From CAZICM01 sp964537685 (GTDB taxonomy: Bacteria; Myxococcota_A; Polyangia; Polyangiales; Polyangiaceae): 64,000 nucleotides of DNA. The notes below the pieces were generated by a model, which saw only the letters and a program-made list of their open reading frames with translations, did not search any database and was not told the origin of the DNA. The DNA lies in the NCBI GenBank assembly GCA_964537685.1, contig CAZICM010000042.1, positions 1 to 64,000 of the forward strand. The letters are read 5' to 3'. The translations under genes were made by a program, and so were the position numbers. Within the stretch, counting starts at the first letter, position 1; each line of letters opens with the position of its first letter. Positions 34,929 to 43,820 of the stretch are shown here, one piece after another.

Positions 34929-36200
34929 GTGGCCAATATCCGCCTGGGGCAATTGCTCGTCGATGCGCGAATGCTCTCGCAGCAGGCGCTCGACGAAGTT
35001 CTTGAGCAACAGTCATCTGATGGACGGCGTCTGGGTACGCTGCTCGTTGAACGTGGGCTCATTAATGAAACGCAACTCACGCAAATTCTTTCTCATCAGT
35101 TAAGCGTCCCTTGGGTTGCGCTTCTGCACATCGAGTTTTCCCGCCAGCTTTTGAACCTCGTTCCGCTGGAGATCGCCGAAAAATACTGCCTTGTGCCGAT
35201 CTACGTGCGGCATGTGAGAGGGCAGGGCGACACGCTCTATGTGGCTATGGACGATCCGACGAACGATGAGCCGCTCCGCGAATGCATGAAGTATTCGGGG
35301 CTGCCCGTGCGCCCGATGATCGCTCCTCCCAGTGATATCCGCGAAGCCATTCGGGTTTGTTATGGCGTCGATATCGAATCGCCTCATTCCAAGGCGGCAT
35401 TAGCCAAAGCTTCCAAGCCCAAGCCCTCCGAACCGACGCTGGTAACGGAATCTCCCAAGGCGGCTGAACCGGCTAAACCCGCCCCCTCTCCAGCCGCTTT
35501 TTCTGCTTCAAAGCAGGAGCCTTCCATGTCGCCGCCGTCCGATATGGGGCGCGATATGGGGATGGAAGCCACGATGGTGAGCCCGGTCATGGCCGAGGCT
35601 CCCACGACACCGCGCGTGGTTGCCGCGCAGGCCGCGTCCGCACCCGCTCGAGACGCAGGCATCTCCGTGGTTGCAGCTCCCGCGCTCGATGTGACGGCCG
35701 CCGCACCTGAGCCGGCGCCTGCCGCTGAGCCTTCATCGGCGAGGACCGTTCCCTACGACGACACACCGGTGGTGGAGGCGGTTGAAATCGAGATCCCGCG
35801 TTCCCGAAGGGCGCGCGCGCTCGAACAAGCAGCACCTGCGGAAAGCGGGCCGTCGTCGCGTCGGGGACCGCGTTCGCAGCGGATGATTTCCGTGACACTG
35901 CTCGATGGAACAACCCTTGCGGTGCCGGCTCAGCCTGGGCGCGGGGGAGCGGTGCCGGCGGATGAAGCGCCTTTGGAAGCGCCGGCCCCGGCAGAAAGCG
36001 CGGCGCCGGGAAATGCGGCGGCGGCCAGCGTGGGCGAGATTATTGCGGCACTTCGCGCGGCTGTGCGAGCCGATCCAAAAACGGCCGGCGCGACCGAGAA
36101 CGCGCGCACAGAGATCATTTTGGCGGCCTTGTTATCGGTGCTCGTCAAAAAGCATCTCATTAGCGAGCGTGAGATTTTAGACGAACTGAGCCGGGAGTAA
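34929..36200 (+). CDS. MshEN-domain protein, likely c-di-GMP receptor
   Basis: A 423-residue protein starting GTG. The N-terminal ~150 residues are an MshEN (GspE N-terminal) domain with two 24-residue motifs: IRLGQLLVDARMLS (first, lacking the central Gly) and RRLGTLLVERGLIN (second, canonical). In MshE such motifs bind c-di-GMP. MDDPTNDEPL and VRPMIAPPSDI complete the domain. About residues 160-350 are an Ala/Pro/Ser-rich disordered linker, and the C-terminal ~60 residues form a small helical domain. There is no AAA ATPase, unlike PilB or GspE. It is convergent with the CoA-transferase gene, 4 bp apart. Confidence 0.82.
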   Translation: MANIRLGQLLVDARMLSQQALDEVLEQQSSDGRRLGTLLVERGLINETQLTQILSHQLSVPWVALLHIEFSRQLLNLVPLEIAEKYCLVPIYVRHVRGQGDTLYVAMDDPTNDEPLRECMKYSGLPVRPMIAPPSDIREAIRVCYGVDIESPHSKAALAKASKPKPSEPTLVTESPKAAEPAKPAPSPAAFSASKQEPSMSPPSDMGRDMGMEATMVSPVMAEAPTTPRVVAAQAASAPARDAGISVVAAPALDVTAAAPEPAPAAEPSSARTVPYDDTPVVEAVEIEIPRSRRARALEQAAPAESGPSSRRGPRSQRMISVTLLDGTTLAVPAQPGRGGAVPADEAPLEAPAPAESAAPGNAAAASVGEIIAALRAAVRADPKTAGATENARTEIILAALLSVLVKKHLISEREILDELSRE

Positions 36201-36204
36201 CCCG

Positions 36205-37371
36205 TTACGGCTGATCGCGCGCGGCGCCTGATTTAAGCAGCGCATCGATTTCGGCATCGGAAAAACCGCCGTCGCGAAGAATGGCGCGCGTGTGTTCTCC
36301 CTGCATTGGCGGCGGCAAAAAGGCCGTGTCTTTGGGCGTCACAGGTGTGCGGAATTGAGGAAGAGGCCCCCGTGGCGACGGGATATCAAACAAGAGCCGC
36401 CTTGCGCTGAGCAGCGGATCGTCCGCAAGCCGGTTCATTTCGAGAACAGGCTCTAAACAGCAATCGTGCTCGGCTGAAAAAGCAACCCATTCATCGCGGG
36501 TCTTCGAGCGGAGAATATCGGCGATCTTTTGCTTGAGCTCCGTTTGATGCGGTCCGGGGATCAAGGCTTCCATCTGAGGTTCGATGCCAACACCTTGGCA
36601 AAACGCCATCCAAAATTTGGGCTCAAGCGCGGCCAGTGTCATCGGATGGCCGTCTTTGGATAGGTACGTGTTGTAGACCGCGACACCGCCCGTCAGCACA
36701 TCGTCGCCCCGCCCGGCCGGCGTGCCTGCCAGCGCGCATGCAATCGCGGTCGACGCGAAGCCCAAAACGCCGTCTGCCATCGCAATATCGAGAACCGCGC
36801 CTTTACCCGTCCGGTTGCGTTCCGCGAGGGCCGCCAAAATGGCGATCACGCACCACATCCCGCCTGAAATATCGGCGAGCTGCACGCCCGGAACCTGAGG
36901 CGGCCCATCGTGAGGACCCTGCGCGCCAAGCACGCCCGAGCGGGCCAAATAGTTTAAATCGTGCCCGGCCCTGTGGGTCAGCGGACCCGTTTGCCCATAG
37001 CCGGTGAGCGCGCAGATAATCAGCCCATCGTGTATCTTGCGAAGCTCGTCATGGCTTAACCCCAGCCGGCTCAGGACGCCCGGCCGGAATTGGTCAAACA
37101 GCACATCGTACGAAGAAACAAGCCTTCGCAGCGCTTCGCGCCCCTCGGTCTTTTTCAAGTCGAGCACGGCGCTTCGCTTGCCCCGGTTCAGCATTTGAAA
37201 TGCTGCCGACTGTCCGCCCAGCATCGGCGGCATATGGCGAAGATAATCGCCGATCCCCACGTCTTCGATCTTGTCGACTTGAGCGCCTAAATCGGCGAGG
37301 ACCAGCGTTGCAAACGGCCCCGGCAATAAGCGGGACAAATCGAGCACCCGGATACCAGTGAGCGGACGCAT
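36205..37371 (-). CDS. CoA-transferase family III protein (CaiB/BaiF, alpha-methylacyl-CoA racemase-like)
   Basis: A 388-residue protein of the formyl-CoA transferase/racemase family: GIRVLDLSRLLPGPFATLVLADLGAQVDKIE at the N-terminus (in parts), NRGKRSAVLDLK, LFDQFRPGV, and the conserved Asp in GHDLNYL. Motifs and length suggest an alpha-methylacyl-CoA racemase or CoA-transferase acting in branched fatty-acid or sterol side-chain metabolism. It lies 103 bp downstream of the SCP2 gene with a strong terminator between, so the two are probably separate transcripts. The exact substrate cannot be read from sequence. Confidence 0.88.
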   Translation of the reverse strand: MRPLTGIRVLDLSRLLPGPFATLVLADLGAQVDKIEDVGIGDYLRHMPPMLGGQSAAFQMLNRGKRSAVLDLKKTEGREALRRLVSSYDVLFDQFRPGVLSRLGLSHDELRKIHDGLIICALTGYGQTGPLTHRAGHDLNYLARSGVLGAQGPHDGPPQVPGVQLADISGGMWCVIAILAALAERNRTGKGAVLDIAMADGVLGFASTAIACALAGTPAGRGDDVLTGGVAVYNTYLSKDGHPMTLAALEPKFWMAFCQGVGIEPQMEALIPGPHQTELKQKIADILRSKTRDEWVAFSAEHDCCLEPVLEMNRLADDPLLSARRLLFDIPSPRGPLPQFRTPVTPKDTAFLPPPMQGEHTRAILRDGGFSDAEIDALLKSGAARDQP

Positions 37372-37409
37372 ATCTCATCCAAGAGAGCAAACAATGCCGA
37401 AATATACAA

Positions 37410-37449
37410 AGGGCGCGCGTTCCGTACGTGCCGGAGCTACGCGCGCCCT
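37410..37449 (-). terminator. intrinsic terminator after the SCP2 gene
   Basis: A perfect 10-bp stem, AGGGCGCGCG (37410-37419) with CGCGCGCCCT (37440-37449), encloses a loop with its own 4-bp inner stem. On the minus strand it continues into TTTGTATATTT, a U-rich tail. Located 25 bp after the SCP2 stop. Confidence 0.65.
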
Positions 37450-37474
37450 GATCGATGAATCAAACGCCGGTGTA

Positions 37475-37816
37475 TCAGCTTCCCAGCGTGAACAGCTTTT
37501 GAAGCTTCATCGCGAGCATCGTATTGCCCGTCACCTTGAGCTTCTGGGCAAAGAACAACTGCATCCCGTTCGCCTGGGGATTTTCGTATAGCTTTTGGAA
37601 GTCCTCCGATGAAATGGCGAGCGTGCATTCCGCCGTTCCCGGATTGCCTTGTTCGCACTTCGGGCCGGAATCCGACACGTCGATAAACCACTCGCCACCG
37701 TCGTCGCCCGAGATATTCATTTGATACTTCGCCCCAATTTGCTTGGCCGCATCCGAATTTTTGGCCAATACGCCGGGCAAATCTTCATTAAAGAGCTTCT
37801 TGATATCGACGGCCAT
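37475..37816 (-). CDS. SCP2 sterol-binding domain protein
   Basis: A 113-residue single-domain protein. The ATG at 37816 (MAVDIKKLFNEDLP) is chosen for its GGAGG box; the frame stays open 30 bases upstream. The fold pattern is that of SCP2: an N-terminal helix, strands (GEWFIDVSDSG, ECTLAISSEDF), and the KLKVTGNTMLAMKLQKLF helix at the end. Such proteins bind lipid or acyl-CoA in a hydrophobic tunnel. The next gene on the strand encodes a racemase/CoA-transferase, fitting lipid metabolism, though a terminator separates them. Confidence 0.9.
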   Translation of the reverse strand: MAVDIKKLFNEDLPGVLAKNSDAAKQIGAKYQMNISGDDGGEWFIDVSDSGPKCEQGNPGTAECTLAISSEDFQKLYENPQANGMQLFFAQKLKVTGNTMLAMKLQKLFTLGS

Positions 37817-37853
37817 TCTTGCCTCCGTAACTAAACGCGTGAACAAAAGTTGT

Positions 37854-37875
37854 GCGGCGCAACAAGAGGCGCCGC
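37854..37875 (-). terminator. hairpin, possible terminator of the preceding minus-strand gene
   Basis: GCGGCGC (37854-37860) and GCGCCGC (37869-37875) form a 7-bp GC stem with an 8-nt loop. On the minus strand a delayed TTTT follows (ACAACTTTTG). It lies 89 bp after the stop of the membrane protein gene at 37964. Confidence 0.35.
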
Positions 37876-37963
37876 GCGCCGGTGTTGAAAGTGCCCAGCG
37901 CTGTCCGAGAATCGACTGAGGGGCGTGTTAGCCGCTTCGCGCCGCGGGTGTCAAGCCTGCTTT

Positions 37964-39088
37964 CTATCCCCGATCCTGGGCCGGCTTGATGCGCTGCTTG
38001 GAGATACGCGGCGCCAGGTCAATGGCATTGCGCAGCGGCAGCATCAGCAAACGATCGACAGCGATTCTGCGCTCTGAAGGCGGCGGTGATTCCGGGGACA
38101 TTTGCATCAGGCGCAAGTCCCGCAATACGCCGCGATCGAGCGAGGAGAGGGGCGATCCTTCAAGAATCCCAGAGAGTCCGGCAGACATAATCGAGGGCAA
38201 TAGGCTTACGAGTACGACTTCATGCGAACCCTGGCTTAGCCATGTGCCCTGATACACCACAACACTTTGGCCCATGTTTTCCTGGAAAACGATTCCCCGC
38301 CAGTCGAGCGGCGCCTCCAAATCGAAGTAGCGATCGCCGACCCGAAGCTCGCGGCGATCGAGCAAAAGCGGAGTCCCGCGGGCATCGCTTTGGACAATGC
38401 GTTCAAAACAGGCGCGCTGTTTGTCGGCAATCGCGTCGAGCATCGCCGTGAAATGTTTGGGTTCCAACGATAGGGGAAGGCCATCGGGTCCAATCGCTTC
38501 GAGCACATCTTCATCGCTTGTCACGGTAAACGCGCGGGCGAGCAGCGGTGCGAAGGCTTTGCGGGCATTGAGATCGAAACGGGTGCCGATGCAGTAGGTG
38601 CCGAGCGCCGATGTCAGCATCGCAAGGACGCGATCGCGGTGGGGCGTGGAAAGCAGCGTGATGCCAAAGTGACCTTGCGAATTCAGCAAGGCGTGGGATG
38701 CCGGCAGGTTTGGGCTTTGAAACCAAAGTTGTTGACCGTCGAAACAGAGCCCGCGCAGTTTTCGCGGCCGGTGTCGCAGGGCTTGTTTCCAAGTGTTTTT
38801 AAGAAGCGCAGCCGCGCTCAACAAGAGGATGGCGGGCACAACAATGCGATAAACGGTGTGCGGAACGAGCGCAGCGAAAAGAATGCCCGGCACAACGAGC
38901 GCGAGAGCCAAGAGCCCGGCTAGATTTGGGCGGCGGGGAGATACCGCGTGGGGCTCAAAGGCTGGAAACCAAAGCGGTGCAGCCAATGCCTTGGTTTCGT
39001 ACGCAGGATGAGACAGAGCCCGCGAGGGTCTGGGCGATCTCTCGTCTCCGGGAGCAGAAGTAGGCTTCGACGAAGGGTCGTTTGCCAT
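37964..39088 (-). CDS. hypothetical membrane protein
   Basis: A 374-residue protein. The ATG at 39088 (MANDPSSKPT) has GGAG 7 nt upstream; the longer reading (to 39136) lacks this. A Pro-rich N-terminus of about 60 residues is followed by two adjacent hydrophobic helices (LAGLLALALVVPGILFAALV and IVVPAILLLSAAAL), then a cytoplasmic C-terminal region of about 250 residues with mixed alpha/beta character. I recognise no family. It is 84 bp downstream of accC on the same strand, so possibly co-transcribed. Confidence 0.65.
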   Translation of the reverse strand: MANDPSSKPTSAPGDERSPRPSRALSHPAYETKALAAPLWFPAFEPHAVSPRRPNLAGLLALALVVPGILFAALVPHTVYRIVVPAILLLSAAALLKNTWKQALRHRPRKLRGLCFDGQQLWFQSPNLPASHALLNSQGHFGITLLSTPHRDRVLAMLTSALGTYCIGTRFDLNARKAFAPLLARAFTVTSDEDVLEAIGPDGLPLSLEPKHFTAMLDAIADKQRACFERIVQSDARGTPLLLDRRELRVGDRYFDLEAPLDWRGIVFQENMGQSVVVYQGTWLSQGSHEVVLVSLLPSIMSAGLSGILEGSPLSSLDRGVLRDLRLMQMSPESPPPSERRIAVDRLLMLPLRNAIDLAPRISKQRIKPAQDRG

Positions 39089-39172
39089 TGCAGCTCTCCA
39101 ATCGGCCTGCATCCAAAACGTATCACCCGAGTGCAAGGGCGAGCGAGAGGGGAATGCGGTTGTTTGCGCGCT

Positions 39173-40687
39173 TTAGCGGAAGAGCTGCCTTGCCCGGTGC
39201 TGCGAAACCCAGGGTGACAGTGCGTCGGCGCCTGAAACGGCTTGATTATCTGCGGGTTTTTGAGCTGCCCGGCTTTCGGCGCGGGCTGCCGCGACAGCAA
39301 TGGCGGCGGCCAATGTCGGCTGCTCGGCTTGAGGAACATTCGAATAGCCCAGCAGTGCGGCTGAATTCTCTTCGATGAATCCCGTATGATAATGGCCTTT
39401 TTCAAACGCCGGATGGGCGAGCAATTTTTCGTGGAACACGAGGTTCGTCTTAATTCCCACGACGGCGTATTCGGACAGCGCGCGCTTCATCCGGGCGAGC
39501 GCCGAGGGCCGATCGGGTCCCCACACAGAAAGCTTTGAAATCAGCGGATCGTAGTGGCTTGGCACAATGGCGCCTTCGTAGAACCCGGCGTCGTCGCGCA
39601 CCCAAGGCCCGGATGGAGTTCGCAGCCGCTGAATCTTTCCCGAGCTTGGCAAGAAGCGGTGAGGATCTTCGGCGTAGATACGGCATTCGATGGCCGCTCC
39701 TCTCCGGCTCACTTGGTCTTGCGAAAAAGGCAGTTTTTTGCCGTCGGCGATACGCACCATCTCGGCCACCAAATCGAGCCCCGTAATCCACTCGGTGATG
39801 GGATGCTCGACTTGCAGGCGCGTGTTCATTTCAAGAAAGTAAAACGAGCCGTCTTCGCCCAGCAGAAACTCAAACGTTCCAGCAGAAAAATAGCCAACAG
39901 CCTGCGCGCCCCGCACCGCCACCTCACCCATGCGCCTCACAAGCTCGGGCGTCGCCACCGGACAAGGCGTCTCTTCGACTACCTTCTGGTGCCGCCTCTG
40001 AATCGAACAATCCCGCTCAAACAGGTAGACCAGATTGCCCTCGCGATCGCCCAATACCTGAATCTCCACATGGCGCGGACGGATGATCGCTTTTTCGAGA
40101 TACACCGTGGAATCGCCGAAAGCCCGTTGCGCTTCGCTTTTCGCGCGCTCAAACGCGGCCGAGAGATCTTCCTCGCGGTGCACCAGGCGCATCCCTTTGC
40201 CGCCTCCTCCAGATGAGGCTTTAAGCATCACGGGATAACCGAGTTTCGATGCTGTTTCGTGTGCCTGCTCCGGCGTGTCCGCATTTCCGCCGGGCACAAT
40301 AGGAACGCCCGCGGCCTGCATCTTCGCACGCGCCGCCGTCTTCGATCCCATCGCGGCCATCGCCTCCGCGGGCGGGCCAATAAAAAGAATGCCCGCCCGA
40401 TCGCAGGCTTCGACAAACGCTCTATTTTCCGAGAGAAACCCATACCCCGGATGAATCGCATCCACCCCGGCCCGCTTGGCCGTATCGATGATGCGATCGA
40501 TTCTCAAATAACTCTCTGTCGCGGGCGCGGGCCCAATGGGATACGCCTCATCGGCCAGCCGTACATGCAAACTCGAGCGATCGGCGTCGCTGTACACGGC
40601 CACGGCCGCAATACCCATTTCATGCAGCGTGCGCGTAATACGCACAGCGATTTCGCCGCGGTTGGCGATAAGAACTTTTCGAATCAC
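39173..40687 (-). CDS. accC: biotin carboxylase (acetyl-/acyl-CoA carboxylase subunit)
   Basis: A 504-residue ATP-grasp enzyme, GTG start: MIRKVLIANRGEIAVRI, the Gly-rich ATP loop KASSGGGGKGMRLV, and the catalytic EMNTRLQVEHPITE. It carboxylates biotin on a carrier protein using ATP and bicarbonate, the first step of fatty-acid synthesis or acyl-CoA carboxylation. About 50 extra Ala-rich residues follow the usual ~450-residue core but lack the MKM biotinyl site, so no carrier domain is fused. No accB is next to it, and the partner is not in the window. Confidence 0.93.
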   Translation of the reverse strand: MIRKVLIANRGEIAVRITRTLHEMGIAAVAVYSDADRSSLHVRLADEAYPIGPAPATESYLRIDRIIDTAKRAGVDAIHPGYGFLSENRAFVEACDRAGILFIGPPAEAMAAMGSKTAARAKMQAAGVPIVPGGNADTPEQAHETASKLGYPVMLKASSGGGGKGMRLVHREEDLSAAFERAKSEAQRAFGDSTVYLEKAIIRPRHVEIQVLGDREGNLVYLFERDCSIQRRHQKVVEETPCPVATPELVRRMGEVAVRGAQAVGYFSAGTFEFLLGEDGSFYFLEMNTRLQVEHPITEWITGLDLVAEMVRIADGKKLPFSQDQVSRRGAAIECRIYAEDPHRFLPSSGKIQRLRTPSGPWVRDDAGFYEGAIVPSHYDPLISKLSVWGPDRPSALARMKRALSEYAVVGIKTNLVFHEKLLAHPAFEKGHYHTGFIEENSAALLGYSNVPQAEQPTLAAAIAVAAARAESRAAQKPADNQAVSGADALSPWVSQHRARQLFR

Positions 40688-40773
40688 AGGCTTGCTTATA
40701 CGAGGATCGCGCTGATCCGCCTATCCAATCCAGATGGGCATGCTCAACATCATCGATCCATTCGCCCGTATTG

Positions 40774-42219
40774 GTGAATAATCCGCGCCTCTCCGTGCAG
40801 CGCAAGAACCCCAATCCCACCCGTTCTCTGTTTGCAGACGAAGAAGCTTCTTCGCCTCAAGTTCCCGAAGAGCCGCCCGTTCTTTCGGTCGCCGAACTCG
40901 ATCGCAGGCTTCAGCGGCTTGTCGAGGGAGCAACCGCGGATGTGCGTGTGGAAGGGGAAATTTCAGGTCTTAAAGTGCATTCGAGCGGGCATGCGTATTT
41001 CACGCTCAAAGACGAAAGTGAAAATGCCTGTCTCGAATGCGTCATGTACCGGACGGCATCGGCCCGGTCGCGGCGCCTTCTCGAAGATGGAGCCCGCGTT
41101 GTCCTGCATGGAAAAGCCACGGTGTATGTGCCGCGGGGAAGACTGCAGCTCATCGCGGATGGAGCGAGTCCCGCGGGGAGGGGAGCCCTGCTTGAAGCCT
41201 TTGAACGGCTTAAAGCCAGGCTATTGGAAGAAGGTTTGTTTGAGCCCGAGCGCAAGCGCCCGCTGCCCGCCGATCCCAAAGTCATCGGGGTGATCACCAG
41301 CGCCGACGGAGCAGCCATTCACGACATCATCAAAGTCGCAAGGAGGCGGGGCCCGGTACGCATCATCCTCGCGCCCGCGCCTGTGCAAGGCCCGACCGCG
41401 GCCGCCCGCATCGCTCAAACGCTTTCGGTGCTGCAGACCGTGCCTGAAGTCGAAGTCATCATCATTGGCCGGGGAGGCGGTTCCGCGGACGATCTAAGCG
41501 CTTACAACGAAGAGATTTTGGTGCGCGCCGTCGCTCAGGCCCGCCTGCCGATTGTGAGCGCTGTGGGTCATGAAATCGATGTAACCCTTATGGATCTCGT
41601 GGCCGATGCCCGCGCGGCGACGCCTTCCCAAGCCGCGGAAATGCTCGTTGCCGACGCGGCGGCCCGGAGGATGCAACTGGAACACTTAAGGACGCGTATG
41701 CGCAGAGCGCTTCGCCACAAGCTTGATGCGGCACATACCGTGCTCGACAGAAAGCTCGCCTCGCTTACATCTCCGCTTCGCCGCATCGAGGAAGAGCGCC
41801 AGCAAATCGACGAGTACGTCGCCCGCCTGAATACGCACATGGAACGCTCACTTGCGCGCCGCCGCAACGAACTCACCCGCATCGAGCGCGACCTCGCTTC
41901 GAGACATCCAAGCGCCGTCATCGCCGAAGCCCGGGCCTCCCTAAAACCGCTGTCCATACGCCTCTCTGCGGCCATGAGGCGCCTGCTCGACACGCGCGGC
42001 AATCAACTCTCCGATGCCGGTGCCCGGCTCAATGCTCTTTCGCCCCTCTCCGTGCTCGGGCGCGGCTACTCCATCGCCACCGACGAAAATGGCCGCGCCA
42101 TTCGAAGCAGCGGCGACGTTCAGCCTGGAGCGCGCCTTAAGCTTCGCCTTCACCGCGGCGCCCTCTTGGCCACCGTCACCGGACTTCTGCCTCCCGGAAC
42201 GCCGGACAAGGATGCCTAA
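40774..42219 (+). CDS. xseA: exodeoxyribonuclease VII large subunit
   Basis: About 481 residues; start GTG 40774 or the preceding TTG 40771. An N-terminal OB fold (VRVEGEISGLKVHSSGHAYFTLKD) binds single-stranded DNA, then the catalytic core appears (VIGVITSADGAAIHDI, IIIGRGGGSADDL, VSAVGHEID), and a long coiled coil and the RGYSIATDENG tail end it. It degrades ssDNA from both ends to oligonucleotides. The small subunit xseB usually follows but is absent here. Its last 8 nt overlap aroE. Confidence 0.95.
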   Translation: MNNPRLSVQRKNPNPTRSLFADEEASSPQVPEEPPVLSVAELDRRLQRLVEGATADVRVEGEISGLKVHSSGHAYFTLKDESENACLECVMYRTASARSRRLLEDGARVVLHGKATVYVPRGRLQLIADGASPAGRGALLEAFERLKARLLEEGLFEPERKRPLPADPKVIGVITSADGAAIHDIIKVARRRGPVRIILAPAPVQGPTAAARIAQTLSVLQTVPEVEVIIIGRGGGSADDLSAYNEEILVRAVAQARLPIVSAVGHEIDVTLMDLVADARAATPSQAAEMLVADAAARRMQLEHLRTRMRRALRHKLDAAHTVLDRKLASLTSPLRRIEEERQQIDEYVARLNTHMERSLARRRNELTRIERDLASRHPSAVIAEARASLKPLSIRLSAAMRRLLDTRGNQLSDAGARLNALSPLSVLGRGYSIATDENGRAIRSSGDVQPGARLKLRLHRGALLATVTGLLPPGTPDKDA

Positions 42220-43123
42220 AGCCCTTCGTTTTGCGCTCTTTGGCCATCCCGTCGGCCACTCTATTTCGCCCGACATCTATCGGGCGGCCTTTTCTGAATT
42301 AAAGCTTCCTCACACCTACGAAGCCTTCGATTTGCCTTCGGACACCGATATTCAGCGCGCACTGCAAGCTCTCCGCGCAGGAGAAATAGCGGGCGCCAAT
42401 ATCACGCTTCCCCACAAAAAAAAGGCTCTTTTGCTCGCCGATCGATGCACGGCTGAAGCGCAGAATATCGGCGCGGCCAACGTTCTTAGCGTTCACGATG
42501 ACCAACTCTTCGCGCACAACACCGACGCGCCCGCTCTGGCCGAAGAACTCGCGCTCCTCATTCGGCAAGGCCAACACCAACCACGAAAAGCGCTTGTGCT
42601 CGGTGCCGGCGGCGCCGCGCGCGCGGTGATCTTTGTCCTTCAATCGATGGCAATTCAATCCATTGGAATAACAACGCGGTCATGGAATAACGACGCCGGG
42701 ATGTTGGCATCTGAATTCGCAAAAAGCCTTCAATCCAAGGGTGTCCACACCTTGCCATATCCCGCGCACCCAGAAACGAAGGACAAATTTTATCAATTTG
42801 TAGAACAATCCGATTTAATTATTCAAGCGAGCAGCGCCGGCATGACAGGCGCCGATCCGGGCGAGGAGATTTCGTCCCTGATTGCCTGGAAATCGCTGTC
42901 CGCGCGTACGCTCGCCTACGACCTCGTCTATACGCCGCCCGAGACACCTTTTATCGCCGAAGCCCGAAAGGCGGGATTGGTTGCGGGGGGAGGGCTCGGT
43001 ATGCTCGTGCGCCAGGCTGCGCTGTCCATGCGCGCATGGAGTCTGCCCATTCCAGAACTCGATGTGCTCTTCAGCGCAGCGAATCAGGCCATCATCCGGC
43101 GGCGTAAATCACGGAGTTTATGA
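42212..43123 (+). CDS. aroE: shikimate dehydrogenase
   Basis: A 303-residue enzyme starting at the ATG 42212 (MPKALRFALFGHPVGHSISP), 8 nt inside xseA. It has the substrate motif GHSISPDIYRAAF, the catalytic region NITLPHKK, the acceptor Asp in FAHNTDAPAL, and the NADP-binding LVLGAGGAARAV. AroE reduces 3-dehydroshikimate to shikimate in chorismate synthesis. It overlaps xseA at the 5' end and the cytochrome gene at the 3' end (ATGA), so all three are translationally coupled although their functions are unrelated. Confidence 0.94.
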   Translation: MPKALRFALFGHPVGHSISPDIYRAAFSELKLPHTYEAFDLPSDTDIQRALQALRAGEIAGANITLPHKKKALLLADRCTAEAQNIGAANVLSVHDDQLFAHNTDAPALAEELALLIRQGQHQPRKALVLGAGGAARAVIFVLQSMAIQSIGITTRSWNNDAGMLASEFAKSLQSKGVHTLPYPAHPETKDKFYQFVEQSDLIIQASSAGMTGADPGEEISSLIAWKSLSARTLAYDLVYTPPETPFIAEARKAGLVAGGGLGMLVRQAALSMRAWSLPIPELDVLFSAANQAIIRRRKSRSL

Positions 43124-43818
43124 GAGCCCTCGACCCATCTCATTTCGCTATAGGACTCGCACTCTTGGTCGCCGCGCTCGCTGCTGCGGGCGGCTGTGGT
43201 TCGGGCACATCCGGCCAGACGGCTACACCCGCGCGCGCTTCCGCGTCCGCTCCGTCCGCGCCCGCGTCCGCTCCGTCTGCGCCCGCGTCCGCGTCCAAGC
43301 CCACGCCCAAGCCTGAAAAACGCTTCGATCCATGCGAGGGTTCGCCGCCGCCTCCCCGCGAATACTTCGGCATTCTCAAAGCCACCCCCTGCGAGCAGGC
43401 CATGTATCTCACCATGGCCGATACCGCGTTTCAGCTTGGCGTCAAATGCAACTACTGCCATGTGTCCGATCCATCCGATCCCGAGAAAAAAGAGCTCTAT
43501 CCGCCGATGACACCCAAGAAGGAGACCGCCAATTGGATGAAAATGCATTTGATGGCGTCGATTAAATCGGCCGATGGAAAGCCGATGAAATGCTCGATGT
43601 GCCACACCGACGCGGCTGGCAAGCCGGTCGCGAAAATCCTAGGCAATCCGCGCGATATCGTGAAAGCCCAAGAGTGGATGTCGATGGTGATGGTGAATAA
43701 ATTTGTGACGCTGAAGGGCGAGAAGCTGAAATGCAAAAGCTGCCATGTTGGCAACTTCGCCACGCCTCAATTTCAAGGCAAAGTCATTCTCAAATCCGAG
43801 CAAATCCCCCCGCACTAA
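43120..43818 (+). CDS. triheme cytochrome c-type lipoprotein
   Basis: A 232-residue exported protein. A signal peptide ends in AAGGC (Cys26), lipobox-like. Residues about 35-60 are a Ser-Ala-Pro linker (ASAPSAPASAPSAPASA) encoded by a short DNA repeat. Three CxxCH haem sites follow: CNYCH 110-114, CSMCH 158-162, CKSCH 205-209. Spacing and flanks resemble photosynthetic-reaction-centre-type or cytochrome c family proteins of anaerobic and myxobacterial genomes. Periplasmic electron transfer is expected. Its ATG overlaps the aroE stop. Confidence 0.85.
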   Translation: MRALDPSHFAIGLALLVAALAAAGGCGSGTSGQTATPARASASAPSAPASAPSAPASASKPTPKPEKRFDPCEGSPPPPREYFGILKATPCEQAMYLTMADTAFQLGVKCNYCHVSDPSDPEKKELYPPMTPKKETANWMKMHLMASIKSADGKPMKCSMCHTDAAGKPVAKILGNPRDIVKAQEWMSMVMVNKFVTLKGEKLKCKSCHVGNFATPQFQGKVILKSEQIPPH

Positions 43819-43820
43819 AA

